Notes: generated by a model from the sequence alone, not told the origin. Counted from the stretch's first letter, positions 1-11,816 are shown. The stretch is DNA of 64,000 nt from Hoplostethus atlanticus (GCA_034670405.1 JAXDDX010000043.1:930001-994000); one strand, 5' to 3'. Numbers and translations: made by a program.

Positions 1-260
1 GCTGGTTCCCGCCTCCAGGCCCCCACCTCCCCCCCGTGTCGTTGACGGGGGCCCTGTCTACACGGTCCGTCGGCTTCTGGCGGTTCGCCGTCGGGGCCGT
101 GGCTTCCAATATCTGGTCGATTGGGAGGGTTACGGTCCAGAGGAACGTTCCTGGGTTTCTGCCAGGAATATTCTGGATCCTGATCTCATTCGGGATTTCC
201 ATCGCCTTCATCCCTCGCAGCCTGGGCCGTCAGGTGCCGGCCCTAGAGGGGGGGGGGTAC
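1..260 (+). mobile_element. Ty3/Gypsy chromovirus fossil, C-terminal end of pol with chromodomain
   Basis: One frame reads [15 protein letters not shown] followed by an [11 protein letters not shown]-like stretch. This is the chromodomain and C-terminus that close the integrase of fish chromoviruses. A G-rich tract just before 261 fits the polypurine tract. The rest of the element lies outside the window to the left. It is broken and old-looking. The family assignment rests on the chromodomain motif and on the LTR that follows. Confidence 0.75.
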
Positions 261-889
261 TGTCACACCTGCTCGGACCCGTTAACTCCCTTTTGGTTTT
301 CCTCTTGTGTTTTGTCTTGTTTCCTGTTTTATTTTGTTACTCACTTGTCGTCTCGTTTCAGGTCACTTTACTTCCTTTCCTCCCCGAGGCTCCCCGCCTG
401 TGTGATTACCTGCCCCGCCCTAATGTGTTGCACCTGTGCCTCATTGTCTCCCCTCCCTGTCAGTATTTAGTCTGTGTGTTTCCCTGTTCATTCCGCCAAG
501 AGGCTCAACTCTCGACAGGCTAGGTGGTCTCTTTTTCAACCGTTTTCACTTCACTCTGTCTTACAGACCCGGATCGAAGAACGGTAAACCGGACGCTCTT
601 TCCCGCATCTTTCCTTCCACGACTGGGATCGAGCCCGACACAGGGAATCTTTGTTCCCTGTGACAAACTTACCAGCCTTCTGTTGTTTCCTGCATTCCCT
701 CGTGAGTTTTGGTTTTTTGACGTTGCCTGTTTCTTCGACCTGGATTTTTGCCTGCCCCTTGTCTGCTACCTTTGCCTTATCCGGACTGCCTTTCTGTGTA
801 CCGAACCTAGCTGGAATAAACGGACTTGTACCTTATCTCCCCGTCTCGAGTCGTGCATTTGGGTCCATGCTTTTGTGCCAAGTCTGACA
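261..889 (+). repeat. 3' LTR of the Gypsy fossil, with a nested pol-derived piece
   Basis: The LTR opens with TGTCACACC right after the purine tract and closes near TCTGACA. Around 520-665 it contains a short stretch that reads like the end of a Gypsy RNase H ([14 protein letters not shown]). That is sequence from another part of such an element lodged inside the LTR. An AATAAA-like signal lies near 812. The LTR is old and rearranged; its right edge is approximate. Confidence 0.6.
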
Positions 890-900
890 ATACCAGAATG

Positions 901-2146
901 AAAAGTCTAGGATAGCAACATGCTTTCTGAAATATTATATGAATAATCAGGAAACTAAAGCATACCTTGATTCCTTAAACCTCCCAAAAGTATATGATGA
1001 TCAAAATAGTAAATTAATTCAACCAATTACAGAGAAAGAAATCTTAAGTTATCCAAAAAAGCAGAAATGGAAAAAGCCCTTGAAGTGATGAATTCACAAA
1101 TGAATTTTATAAAGAGTTCTTATGTCCTGTATTATGTAAGGTTTTCAACTGGATCTTAGAAAAAGAGATATGGCCACCGACATGGAATTCATCCATTATA
1201 TCAGTTATACCAAAAGAAGGTAAAGACCCTTCAGAGTGTGCATCCTACAGACCTACTATATCCTTATTAAACGTAGATCAGAAGTTTTTTACTGCAATAA
1301 TGGCAGATAGATTACCATATATAACTCCAGATATTATTAATTCAGATCAGACTGGATTCGTAAGTAACCGCTTACTAACAGATAATGTGCAACACACTCA
1401 ACTTGATGAATTACTCAAGGAAACAAAAGAAACAAATGCTGATGCTAACTCTAGATGCTGAGAAAGCATTTGATAGGGTCTCTTGGTCATTTATTTTTGA
1501 GACTTGTGAAGTGTTTGGGTTCCATAAGAAATTTATTGCATGTTTGAAAATAATGTATCAACAGCCAAATGCAAGAATTAGAGTGAACGGGATATTTTCT
1601 GAAATATTTAAATTGGGAAGAGGCACGAGACAAGGAGACCCTTTGTCACCGCAAATATTTGCAATATGTATGGAGCCATTAGCAGAAAGTATTAGAAAAA
1701 ATGAAAACATAAGAGGTATGATAATTGGTGAAGAAGAGCATAAGCTAGGGCTCTATGCAGATGATATGATTATGTATTTAACTGAAGTTTATAACTCACT
1801 GCCAGCACTAATGAAAAATAGAAAAATACAGCTCTTTTTCCGGCTATAAATTAATCACTTTATATTGGAGGCAATGGAAATGGGAGAACCAATTGAAAAA
1901 TAATTTAAGAAACAGTATGATTTTAAATGGGATCGCACTAAATTGAGATACCTGGGAGTAACAATTTCAAAGGATCTAGAACTTTTATTTCAATGCAATT
2001 ATGGAGTACTAGAAAATCAAGTGAAGCAAGACTTGAATAGGTGGAAAATTCTGCCGTTATCATTGTCGGGGAAAATAGATACAATTAAAATAAATATTCT
2101 CCCAAGATTTTTATTCTTATTTCAAAATCTTCCAACTTATATCTAG
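901..2146 (+). mobile_element. L1-clade LINE, ORF2 reverse transcriptase fragment (broken)
   Basis: The stretch encodes the reverse transcriptase of an L1-type ORF2. From about 1190 one frame reads SVIPKEGKDPSECASYRP and then DQTGFVSNR. A frameshift near 1420-1445 moves to the frame that carries LDAEKAFDRVSW (first catalytic Asp), TRQGDPLSPQIFAICMEPLA and the YADDM box. After a further break near 1840 the sequence resumes with LRYLGVTISKDL and ends ILPRFLFLFQNLP at a stop near 2145. The endonuclease domain is missing on the left. The C-terminal part of ORF2 reappears at about 7480, so the copy was probably split by later insertions. It has at least two frameshifts and cannot make an enzyme. 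Confidence 0.82.
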
Positions 2147-4210
2147 ATAAACACTTTTATTGAATTCAGTTTTGTGTTCACGTATGTGTCAAGATGACCT
2201 GAGAACAAAGCAAAACAAGAACGAAGAGAACCTAAGGTCACCTCAAAACCTCCACCATAAGCACAACTGGGTTAAAGACCAAAACCTGTGTCCATTGTCA
2301 AAATAACAGCTATGACCTCGCTTTCAAAGACAGAGTACTCTTTGTAATAAGAAGGCAGTTTCAGAGTCTCAAAGCATGTGGCTGCTCTGGGAAGGTTGTT
2401 ATTCACAATCTTTACTTTCAGCTTTGTTGGCAGAACCTTCCATCAACCCAAAACTTCACCAGATAGGCAAGAATGCGTGGTGAGGCTGGAAAAAATACAA
2501 AATGTAAAATCAGCAACCCACTATGAATGGACTTGTAAACAATTCAAAATGTATGGTACTCCTCACTGTCACCTTCACTGTCACTCTCCGGGTTTGGCCA
2601 CACAATCCTTTCCAGAATCATCTTACAGAAAATATTCATATTTCGTACATGTCAGTCACTCGCTACATTTATATTGCACCTGATATCCTATTAATATTAT
2701 GAACAAATGCACAATTGCACAATCAGAATCTTAAATCAAAATGAATTCAGTCAGACAGGTATAAATTCTCTGTATGTAACTGTAAGCACAATTCTTATCA
2801 ATTTACTAGTGGAGTTAACAGGGTGTTTGAAGTTCTTGGGAATAGAAGGGGAATTTTGTCTTTCCTCTCCTCCAGCAAAGGCCATACCATGGTTTCTTTT
2901 AAGCCTCTACGCAGTTGCTTTACTTGCTTAATGGACCTTTCCAAGACCTAATGATGATATTTAATACAAACACAAAACACATTTAATTAAAATACTTTTG
3001 GTGGCATCTTACAGGTGTATACCCCCAGTGGCCACTTATAGGTACACCTATGCAAGTTACACCATTGAGATTCACACTTCTGACATTTTAATTCAATTTG
3101 GAATGGAATTCTTTGTATGGCAAGAAAGTAGAGACCCTCCTCATTTGAGGGGATTTTCATAAAAATCCATTGTATCGTTTAGGATTTATTATTTTGTGTA
3201 TATTAGATTGCACATCTAATATAACCATAACTAAATTTAACCATCTTGGTTAAATTTGAGAATTTACTATTTACTGAGAGAATGAAAGCTTTCAATGAAA
3301 GCTTACCATCTGTACTTTCACCCTATACAATATGATTCCAATTAAAGGTTTGAAGTGTAGAGCTCAAACCAATTTGGAGTGTATATCATATTTATATCAT
3401 AGTCTGAAAAGATTCACAGCATGGCGCAGGAGATTGTGCCTCAGCCACATCCGATTCTCTGTGGTCACTCTAGGCAGGTCCCATGACACAGCCAACTCAT
3501 TGATGGTATCCTTCTCCTCTTCTGACAGCTCAGCAATTCCATCCAGCTAGGCATTTCCAAAAAAGTAACCTTAAAGGGATAGTTCACTTTCCGGGGTTTT
3601 TGGCTATTATTTAGGGTTTAAGGGATGATTTAGCAGCAAGAAAGAAAAGTATAAAGGCATGCTGTTTGTGTGCTCCAGAAAGCTTCCTGTAAGTCCACAT
3701 TCCTTTAAAACTGTATTACTATTGAAGGAATGGAGAGAAGCTGTCCATGGCCTATGGAGTAATGATGGGCTCAAGTAAGAAGTACTGTTAAAAAAGTGCA
3801 GCCACATTAAGTTGCCAACACAAATTCTATATTTGTCATTAATTATGTACACACCATTTTTATTATCTGTCGGACATCAATGTCAGCACAGTCTTTGATG
3901 TCAATAGAGTCTCTGTTGATCCTTCTCCTTCCAACGAAACGTGCAAGACTGCAGGACTCAGTCCAGCCAGGGATGGTCCCCCATGTAGGAATGAATGACC
4001 GATGATCCGTCCTGCGACTAAGAAGAGTCCACTCTCCAAAAGAGTTTGGGAGGTAGAGGGTGTAAGGTGGTCTTTTGCCCCTTGAAAAAGATGTGTTCCC
4101 CCTGGAACTTACATAGAGTAAATAATGCATTTAAAATATAGATATGCTCTACAAAAAATATTGAATAAGAGAAAAATGTGCAATAGCATTTGAAAATGTA
4201 TTTGAAAATG
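2147..4210. other. About 2 kb without a recognisable gene
   Basis: The DNA is AT-rich with only short, unconvincing reading frames (the longest are about 100 codons, with no recognised motif). From about 3570 the sequence resembles dispersed repeat DNA that begins with a run like AAAGGGATAGTTCACTTT, a common start of fish repeats. I see no splice-supported coding exon here. The block lies between the two L1 fragments, so it is probably insertion-derived. Confidence 0.4.
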
Positions 4211-4591
4211 CAAAAGATGGCGCGGCCGTGTCTAGACGCCGTCGTGGTAGCTCCGCGGAGATTGTGCGTTTTTTTAGTTTTCGTGTTTGTTTTTAATATC
4301 TTTTTTTGCACAAACACATTGGCACTAACATCATACGAACGCAGCACACTTTTGGACATAAACTTTTGCGCAAAACAGAGGTTTTTGTCCACTTTTTCCA
4401 TCGACTCAGCGTGGCCAGCAGAGATCGTACGAGCGAGCCACAACAACAACAGTGGAGACGCATCTACGGGGAGACGAAGGAGAAAACATTGAGGAAAACG
4501 GAGCGGAATTCGGAACAGACTGAGAGTTCAAGCCCACCGTCCACCTCTGCCCAGCATCCTTCTTGCTAACGTCCAGTCTCTGGAAAATAAA

Positions 4592-5641
4592 TTGGATGAT
4601 GTTAGGGCGAGGATTAGATTCCAACGGGACATGAGGGATTGTAACATCTTTTGTCTGACGGAAACATGGCTGACCCCGCTGGTGCCGGATCGAGTCATAT
4701 GCCCAACCGAGACCTTCTCTGTTTTCCGTGCGGATAGAACGGAAGAGTCTGGCAAATCTAAGGGTGGAGGGGTTTGCTTCATGACCAACAACAAGTGGTG
4801 CAACCCCAAGGACATTAAGACTCTTTCTCGTTCCTGCTCGTCGAACCTGGAACATCTGACAATCTCATGCCGTCCATTCTACCTTCCCCAGGAGTTCAGC
4901 TTGGTCATCACCACAGCCGTCTACATACCACCACAAGCGGACACCGACGTAGCACTATCGGACCTACATGATGTGTTATGTCGGCATCAGAACAAGCATC
5001 CCGACGCGGCTATGGTGGTGGCTGGGGACTTTAATAGGGCGAACCTAAAAAAAGTCATGCCGAACTTTCATCAGCACATTACGTGTGCTACCAGAGGGGA
5101 AAGAATGTTGGACCACTGCTACACACCGTTCAAGAGAGGCTACAAGGCTGTCTCTCTCCCTCCGTTCGGCAAATCAGACCATGCCGCCATTTTCCTGCTA
5201 CCGGAGTATAAACAAAGGATAGCACGGGAAGCGGTAGTGACGAGGGATGTAAAGCGGTGGTCTGACCAATCAGAGGCTGAGCTACAGGACGCTCTGTGTG
5301 ACGTCGACTGGGACATGTTCCAATCCAGTTCCAGGGACGTCAGCGAGTTTACGGAAGTAGTAACGAGCTTCATAGCAACGCTGGCGGACACCATCGTCCC
5401 CACGGTAAAAGTTAGGTCCTTTCCTAACCAAAAACTGTGGGTTGATAGATCCATCCGCGACGCTTTGAACGCCCACACTGCTGCCTATAACTCCGGTCTT
5501 GTATCCGGCAACATGGACGAGCACCAGGCAGCATACTATGGACTGAGAAGGGCGGTGAAGGAGGCCAAGAGGAGGTATAAAGACAGAGTGGAGTCGCAGA
5601 TGGAGCAGCGCGACACCAGACACCTATGGCAGGGGCTATAG
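4592..5641 (+). pseudogene. LINE ORF2, endonuclease half
   Basis: The frame opens a little upstream of the given start: the in-frame sequence PSILLANVQSLENKLDD begins near 4550, and no ATG clearly sets the start. APE-type endonuclease motifs appear in order: LANVQSLENK, CLTETWL (catalytic Glu), VAGDFN and the terminal SDHAAIF. A linker rich in charged residues follows (RRAVKEAKRRYKDRVE) and leads towards the RT. The frame ends at a TAG at 5639-5641. Reading continues in the same frame with TITDYQGRPP, so this is a single nonsense change within one ORF2 and not a natural end. Confidence 0.82.
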
Positions 5642-6505
5642 ACTATAACAGACTACCAGGGCAGACCCCCCGCAATTGTGAGTGCCGACGCATCCCTAGC
5701 GGACGACCTGAACTCATTTTATGCACGGTTTGAGGCTAGCAACAACAGCGCTAGCTCGTCGGCTAACAACATCACTGTTAGCGCAGCCGAAGTGAGTTCT
5801 ACCGCTGGGGATGAACACACGCTCTCTGTGACCGAGCACAGTGTGAGGAGGGCTCTGACGAGGGTGAACACCAGGAAAGCTGCTAGTCCAGATGGCATAT
5901 CTGGGTGAGTACTGAAGACCTGTGCTAATCAGCTAGCTCCAGTGTTCACCACTATATTCAACCTCTCCCTGGCTGAGTCTGTGGTCCCCGCCTGCTTCAA
6001 GAGATCCACTATTGTCCCTGTGCCCAAGAATGCTTCTCCAGAATTCTTCTCCAGATAAAGGACTACATCTGCGCCTTCCTCCCTTGCTCCATGGACCCGC
6101 TGCAGTTTGCTTATCGTCCAAACAGATCCACGGATGATGCTGTCTCCCAGGTACTGCACACCACACTCTCTCATCTGGACAGCCGGAAGGGGGGCTATGT
6201 GAGACTGCTGTTCATTGATTATAGTTCAGCTTTCAATACCATAGTCCCCACCAGACTGGCTGGCAAGCTGATTGAGCTGGGACTGAACACCCCCCTGTGT
6301 GCCTGGATCCTGGACTTCCTGACCGCCAGGCCCCAGGTGGTCAGGGTGGGTAGACACACCTCCAACCCCCTCACCCTGAACACAGGATCCCCCCAAGGTT
6401 GCGTCCTCAGCCCCCTACTGTACTCCCTGTACACACATGACTGTGTGGCCAGGTTCAGCTCCAACTCCATCATCAAGTTTGCGGATGACACAGTGGTGGT
6501 GACAC
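5642..6505 (+). pseudogene. LINE ORF2, reverse transcriptase half
   Basis: The sequence continues in frame from the endonuclease half with SADASLADDLNSFYARFEA. RT motifs follow: KAASPDGISG, a TGA in the next codon, then [16 protein letters not shown] and TIVPVPKN. About 30 residues around the usual DYRPV motif are missing, with a shift of frame near 6055. [25 protein letters not shown] (catalytic Asp), [19 protein letters not shown] and the FADDT box at about 6480 follow. The domain is cut off shortly after the FADD box by the LTR that starts near 6506. It is inactive. Confidence 0.8.
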
Positions 6506-6971
6506 TGTCTCTGTCTGTGCCTGTGTGTATGTGTTGGTGGGCGTGGCTCCAGACTTCGGCTCCTCCCTGGCTTCATCGTCCACCTCTCTCTCACCTGCTC
6601 TGTCTCTCACAGCTGCGGTTCATCAGCCATCACCTCCTGTATAAGAACCCCGGCTTTTCACCCATTCATCGCTAGATCGTTGTTTGTCAGCGGCGTTCTT
6701 GGCCGCGGTGCAGTTTTGACGCTCAAAGTATTTCCACGTTTCTCTGCTAAACCCACTCTCCCTGTTCAGATCCAGACTCCTTCTCCCGTACCCTGCCTGC
6801 CTGCCTGTCTCCCTGCTCCGTTCACCCCGCTCCTGCACCAGCCCCATTTCCCCAGCTTGCCATCCTGCCCTGCCATCCTCTGTTCCTATTCCCCAGTAAA
6901 ACCTGTTTTTCCCTACCTACACCTCCTGCCTCTGTGTTGTGCATTTGGGTTCACTAACACGGTCGTAACAG
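6506..6971 (+). repeat. Gypsy-type solo LTR fragment, related to the copy at 55.6 kb
   Basis: The segment aligns by eye with the LTR at 55623-56149. Both share the run TGTGTTGG(T/C)GGGCGTGGC, the phrase ATCACCTCC(T/A)GTA(T/C)AAG, CCCGGCTTT(T/C)CACCCA, and an end of the form CGTAACA. The left end is cut. It sits directly against the LINE's FADD box, so it landed in or replaced the LINE's 3' part. It is a fossil fragment with no internal coding region. Confidence 0.65.
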
Positions 6972-7152
6972 GGGGAGCGTGTCTATGTTCCCTCAGCCCT
7001 ATGTTCCCTCAGATCAGTACCTCCGCCAATGAGGTAATGTTTTCGCGCCTGACTGTCTGTCTGTTATCGGATATTGTTAGTGCGATATCTCAAAGTTATA
7101 GACAGATTTTAACATGGGCCAAGGAAGAACTGTTTAAAAAATTAAAAAAAAC

Positions 7153-7157
7153 GTGTG

Positions 7158-7200
<43 letters not shown>

Positions 7201-7216
7201 ATGCGCACGCGCGCGC
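7153..7216 (+). repeat. (TG)n/(TGCG)n microsatellite
   Basis: A GT dinucleotide run changes into about seven GTGC units and then a CACGCGCG tail. Alternating purine-pyrimidine DNA of this type can adopt Z-form. Short duplicated phrases (GCTGAGGGAACA) follow at about 7263-7290. The surrounding 6972-7300 has no gene. Confidence 0.9.
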
Positions 7217-7391
7217 CCTTCGGGGGGACCCCAACAGCACGTTATGGATGGGCTGGCTCTGATGCTGAGGGAACACAGGGCTGAGGGAACATAGGGCTGA
7301 CCCCCCCATGGGAGGCACTGATTTAGAAAATCATCCCCTACATGTGATACTTGGCACCAAAGGTAAAACTGGTATTGTCACTGGTATTGTC

Positions 7392-7394
<3 letters not shown>

Positions 7395-7426
<32 letters not shown>

Positions 7427-7462
7427 ATATGTTTATATATATATATATATATATATATCCTC
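7395..7462. repeat. Two (AT)n microsatellite tracts
   Basis: Two TA dinucleotide runs are separated by GTCATATGTTT. They lie just left of the resumed L1 coding sequence, at or near the edge of the block that separates the two L1 fragments. Confidence 0.92.
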
Positions 7463-7479
7463 AGTCCTCATACAAATTT

Positions 7480-8110
7480 TTGCCACTTGACGGACTCTGG
7501 AAGAGAGATTTTAATGGTTCAACAGATTTGAATTGGCACACGATATGGTCAAATGTATCCCTCTCATCAAGAAATCCAGACCATGAAATGATACATTATA
7601 AATGTATTCACAGGTTTTATTTCACACCGCAAAGATTATGCCAGATGAAACTCAGAGATAGTCCACATTGTGACTTTTCATTGGTAAACAATATCATTGG
7701 TACTTTTATACATATGGTTTGGCAGTGCCCAGAGGTTAACAGATTTTGGAAAAATTTTATTAAGTATTATGTCTAATATTATTGGGAGAGCCATCCCCCA
7801 CACACAGTCTTTGCTATTACTCAATGACACCCATTCTTTGGAATTGACCACAAATGAAAGGCCCATTTGTTAGCCGGTTTTACAGCTGCTAAGAGGATGA
7901 TAGCTTGTCCCTGGAAAACGCCACATGTGCTGTCGGTGGGGGAATGGCTCTTTTCTTTTTGCGAGATTGCACAGCTGGAGCTGTCCACAGCTCGACTGTA
8001 TTTCTCCATGGCACAAAATATTACTTGCTGGTCAGAACTATTGGAAGAAATTGGTGCTTTGTTGTAAATGTTTATGGATGACTTCTTCAGCTGTGTCTTC
8101 ATGTTTTCAT
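7480..8110 (+). mobile_element. L1-clade LINE, ORF2 C-terminal part (continuation of 901-2146)
   Basis: One frame reads WKRDFNGSTDLNWHTIWSN, HEMIHYKCIHRFYFTPQRL and FIHMVWQCPEVNRFWKNF. These are the C-terminal region of L1-clade ORF2, where a W-CP---FW pattern is conserved. After a break near 7775 a 3' part continues to about 8110 in shifting frames. Together with 901-2146 this is most simply one L1 copy split by roughly 5.3 kb of later DNA. About 200 residues of ORF2 between the two parts are not seen, so a deletion is also likely. Confidence 0.7.
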
Positions 8111-8807
8111 TTGCCTGCTTGATTTTGTTGTGATTTTGGAGGGGTGGGTTTATGGGTCCTGTGGGGAGGGTGGACTTGAGTGTGTGTTTGTGAGCTTGTA
8201 AGTATATGTAGGTCTTGTGTTTTGTATGTTACTTTTGACCAATGACAGCTTCTGTAACATCTGGGAAATATTTGGGTCCCACCTCCTGACACAGTGGTTC
8301 AATTGATAATCAGTCCACCAATAGATAAAGCATCAATACATAATACAACAATCGAAAATGTAATTATCAAATTATTCATCCTGTGCTCTTAACCAGGTGA
8401 TCGCAATTATCAGTCCCTCCCCATGCTGTAGAATGGAACTAATTAGAAAATCTAAATAAAACCCTGGCAAGTCCTTTTACTTTCTGGCTCTGGATTTTAC
8501 ACCACTGCACACATGAAAACACGTATACACTAATTGAACACCAATCAGTCTGAGCCTAGCACTACAAATATACCTCAGGTAAGCTCACCTCTTTTTATTT
8601 TTATTTATTATTTTACAGCTCTGCATGTGTGTGTGTGGGTGTTGCCAATTCAGGTATGTTTTGCAGTTTGAATAGAAGTGTTTTCCCAATGATTGCAAGA
8701 GATCTCATTCTTGAACGAAATGTCTAATATAAGAAACAGTGTGTAGTCTTTTGCAAGAAGTGTGTAGCAGAAAATGTGTTTGTAGTTTTGGTGCCTTTGT
8801 TTAAGGC
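8111..8807. other. About 700 bp with no recognised gene
   Basis: This is AT-rich DNA with a TG-rich stretch near 8625-8640. I see no coding frame of note, no RNA gene and no clear terminal repeats. Confidence 0.35.
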
Positions 8808-9371
8808 ATGGTTAGAAAAGTTAAGGTTTTGATGCTTCTGTCTAAGCATTCACTTTTAGTGTGTAAGCAATCGGCAAAAACTGTAAGAGAAAGGCTTGCA
8901 AACTGGCCAGAAATTTCACCAAAGGATGCTGCAGGACTTTTGAATGCTAGTCTTGATGCCATGCCTCATGTTAAGGGTCTCCAAATTTCGAATGACTGTG
9001 AGGAGAATCAGAAGCAAAAACTGCCTGACTGGGCAGCTACTCATTGGAATAGACAGGTCACACAGATCTTGAATCAAAGCCAGGAATTTCCCTGTTTCCA
9101 GGACTTTGTTGCCTTTATGTCAACAGAAGCAGAGATTGCCTGCAATCCTATAACTTCCTTCTATGCTCTCCGTTCATCAGAATCTAGCGCTGAAAAAAAA
9201 AATCTCAGAGAGACCAAAAGGACCAAGGCTAGTGTTCTCAGCACTCAAACCTCCGATTGTACCAGGATATGGGTGTCCTCAAAGAAAACTTGTGCCCTGC
9301 TTGACAACCAAAGTGATACTACATTTGTCGATCAAGGAGTGAGCAACACTCTACAAGCAGACATGCATTAA
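8808..9371 (+). mobile_element. BEL/Pao-type LTR retrotransposon fossil, gag/protease-proximal fragment
   Basis: A 187-codon frame resembles the gag region of fish BEL/Pao-type elements. It has a helical stretch with KLPDWAATHWNRQV, FVAFMSTEAEIACNPITSFYAL, and then CALLDNQSDTTFVD, which recalls the region leading to the aspartic protease. Only this piece is present, with no LTRs in view, and it is a broken fossil. A second, integrase-side piece of the same type of element lies at 42.2-42.7 kb on the other strand. Confidence 0.6.
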
Positions 9372-9684
9372 AGGGGACATATTATGGAAAACGGCTTATT
9401 CCTGGCGCTTATACATGTTCCACATGTTACCATTGACCTAAGTAGCCGAGAAAATGTGAAATCTGGAAGTCAACCCCTTTTTCTGTATTTTCCTTTTTCC
9501 AAAAACGGTGCTAAATCGGGCCAAAAACATGCCGTTTCGGAAAGTAGCCCGTTTATACGTCATAACGGGCACTTCTTAGCATAATCCAACCCCTCTCAGA
9601 GCATGCCCATCCCCAGGTGAATAACCACTCCCATTTACCTCGTCTCAAAATGCAGCTCCCGGCAGCGCTGCAAGCCGTTGCTTA
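9372..9684. repeat. Dispersed repeat, left part
   Basis: A non-coding stretch begins AAGGGGACATATTATG, a phrase common in fish dispersed repeats. The theme seems to resume right of the MITE (10090-10242), so the MITE probably landed inside it. No coding content is supported. Confidence 0.35.
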
Positions 9685-10086
9685 TGGTGCATTCCATTGT
9701 ACTCGGAAGTCGATAATTCCGAGTGGGTAATCCCATTTTCCAATCTAAATGTGTTTCAGTGCATCTGCTCGGTAAAACATGGACGCCCGCAGCGAACTCA
9801 TGTTTGTATGGCAAGTCTCAGAATGTTACAAGCATCTAAAGAGGACCTACATCAACTACTACAGCACCATTAGTGAAGAGAAACGGCGCATATCACTGAA
9901 CGTGAACGTTAGTAGTCTAGTACTGCACACTAGTAAAGACTTCTATCTCGTAACGTTGAGCTCAAATCAACCGAATTACGTTACAAATGTAAACTACAAA
10001 GTTGGATCTTGCCCGAGTTTCCGACTGGGAATTCCGACTTGAATGACTGTTCTATTGCGCCTTTCCGTGTACAATGGAATGCACCA
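9685..10086. mobile_element. PIF/Harbinger-like MITE with TTA target duplication
   Basis: The terminal inverted repeats are TGGTGCATTCCATTGTAC at the left and its near-exact inverse GTACAATGGAATGCACCA at the right. A TTA lies directly outside each end (9682-9684 and 10087-10089). A 3-bp TWA duplication is typical of the PIF/Harbinger superfamily. The 402-bp interior contains an 87-codon open frame (9779-10042) with no known motif; I treat it as chance. Confidence 0.75.
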
Positions 10087-11437
10087 TTACTTTGCGAACA
10101 GTGGAGCTACAACGACAACATGTCTACGGCCAGATCCCAACTCTCCGGTTGTTCTGTTGTAGGATGCAGGGAGCAAAATAGATCCTAATCACTTCACGTC
10201 GGACTGCTTGAGCAACGAGGGCCAGTTCACAGTAGGATTAGCATCTAAATTAAGGTGACCAGATTTCTGAAATGAAAACCGGGGACATTTCCAGTTCGGT
10301 GGTCAATATATCCTTAAAATATGCAATGTTATTATCTATGAAATAAAAAAGGGGGACAATTCCGGTTTCATGTATTTTGACCACTGTTGTACTGTCAGAC
10401 ATCCCAAGTTGACAGAACTGATTTCAGGGAGATTTGGTCAAGGTTTCAGGGAGATGCGCCGGACTCGCGCTGCAATCACAATTATGAGAGAACTACTCAA
10501 ATATTCTTATCATTACCTCAATTACTCCTGATTAGGGGATCATAAGACACAAATCACTTACTCATTCTCTGTGTGACTGATGAAATCTCTCTGTTCCTGA
10601 TGTTTGATCCTGATGACACTACAAAAATAAGAATTACTTATAACTAATATATTATATGCCTACCATCCATGTTAGCAGCCATTTTGTTGTCAGTGCACTT
10701 TAATTTTATAATCCATAACGGCTATTGTTTCCCCTTTATGCCTATTAACTTAAAAGAACCTTGACTGAACTTTAAACCAACCAGGCCTTATACTCACGTT
10801 TTCTTCTTCTGGTTACCCTGGCTTTCTGGTCTCTCACTTAGCCTACTGTGTCTTTAGTGCATCACCCTCTTCTTTTCACCATCTTCCACCGTCAATACTG
10901 CAATCACAAGAAAACTACACCACTATTCTAATGGTTAATTTTATAATGAGTAGATTATTATTTCCCCTTATGTCTATTAACTTAACTGAAGCTTGACTGA
11001 ACTCTAAACAAACCTCTGCCTTAGTAACGCGGTCCCGCGTACTATCCCGTCCAGTATCAAAGAATTGACAGATGTCCTAAGTGCTCTCCCTACGTTTAGC
11101 CTCCCTAACGTGCTGTTGTCCCTGCATAAAGAACAACACAGCAGCCTATAGCCTGGTAATCTAATCATATCACACATACCCAGGGGTTAAAGTGGGATTT
11201 GGCAGGTGGGGGAACCCTAAGATCTGGTGTAGCGGTGCAGCGGGGAAAAATGACTCACCTCATAATAATTATTGTTTATTTATTATTTATTTAAGACATT
11301 TGATGAATCAGATAACTTCAACAACACATAGTGTACACAGTGTTTCCCACAGAATTAGATTCTATTTGTGGTGGTAGCTGACCGGTTGGGGGGGCACCCA
11401 CACACTTTCTTAAATTAATTATTAAATAATAATATAT

Positions 11438-11816
11438 TGTGGCAGACCAAGGCATCTGCCAGTGGGGAAGGGACTACATCCCCCAGCATGCCACAGCCAG
11501 ATGGCCATCTTGCCCCAGCTGAACCGCATCCCAATCAGCCAGGTGGGAGCTGATTAGGGGAAGCATAAAAAGGGGAATCTGCAGTTCCATGAGGGGGGGG
11601 GAAGAGAGAAGAGACTGTACAGAGCGAGCAGCCAGGGAGGCTGCTGGAGAGCCCCACACAAAGCTGAAGTGTTAAGTTCATTTATGATTTGTCTTTTGTG
11701 TAATTTACACAGTAAACTATAATTTCTGTTTGAAACTTGACTCCGGAGTGTTCTATGCCATGAGTGTGCCCTCAGATTGGACTTGTGGCACCTGGCTTTT
11801 CCCCCAGGGTGCCACA
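11438..11816 (+). repeat. 5' LTR of the non-autonomous LTR element
   Basis: The 379-bp LTR begins TGTGGCAGACC and ends GGTGCCACA. It contains CATAAAAAGGGG near 11564, a likely TATA-type promoter. A possible primer-binding region starts just after the right edge (TATGGTGGAGAATGCGGGC). Confidence 0.8.

Larger units (their letters stand above)
4211..6505 (+). mobile_element. CR1/L2-superfamily LINE, 5'-complete, 3'-truncated
   Basis: This is a non-LTR retrotransposon with an APE-type endonuclease followed by a reverse transcriptase. The left end looks like a true LINE 5' end: AAAGATGGCGCGGCC carries a YY1-type AAGATGG core, as seen at the start of mammalian L1. The coding part runs from about 4550 to 6505. 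It is interrupted by in-frame stops and one deletion, and it then runs directly into an unrelated LTR. The 3' UTR and tail are absent. The closest family is probably L2 or Rex1; the exact clade is inferred from motifs only. Confidence 0.8.

Noticed and set aside
9779-10042. An 87-codon frame (MDARSELMFVWQVSECYKHL) as a small gene
   Set aside because: It lies wholly inside a 402-bp Harbinger-like MITE and has no known domain; chance or relic is more likely.
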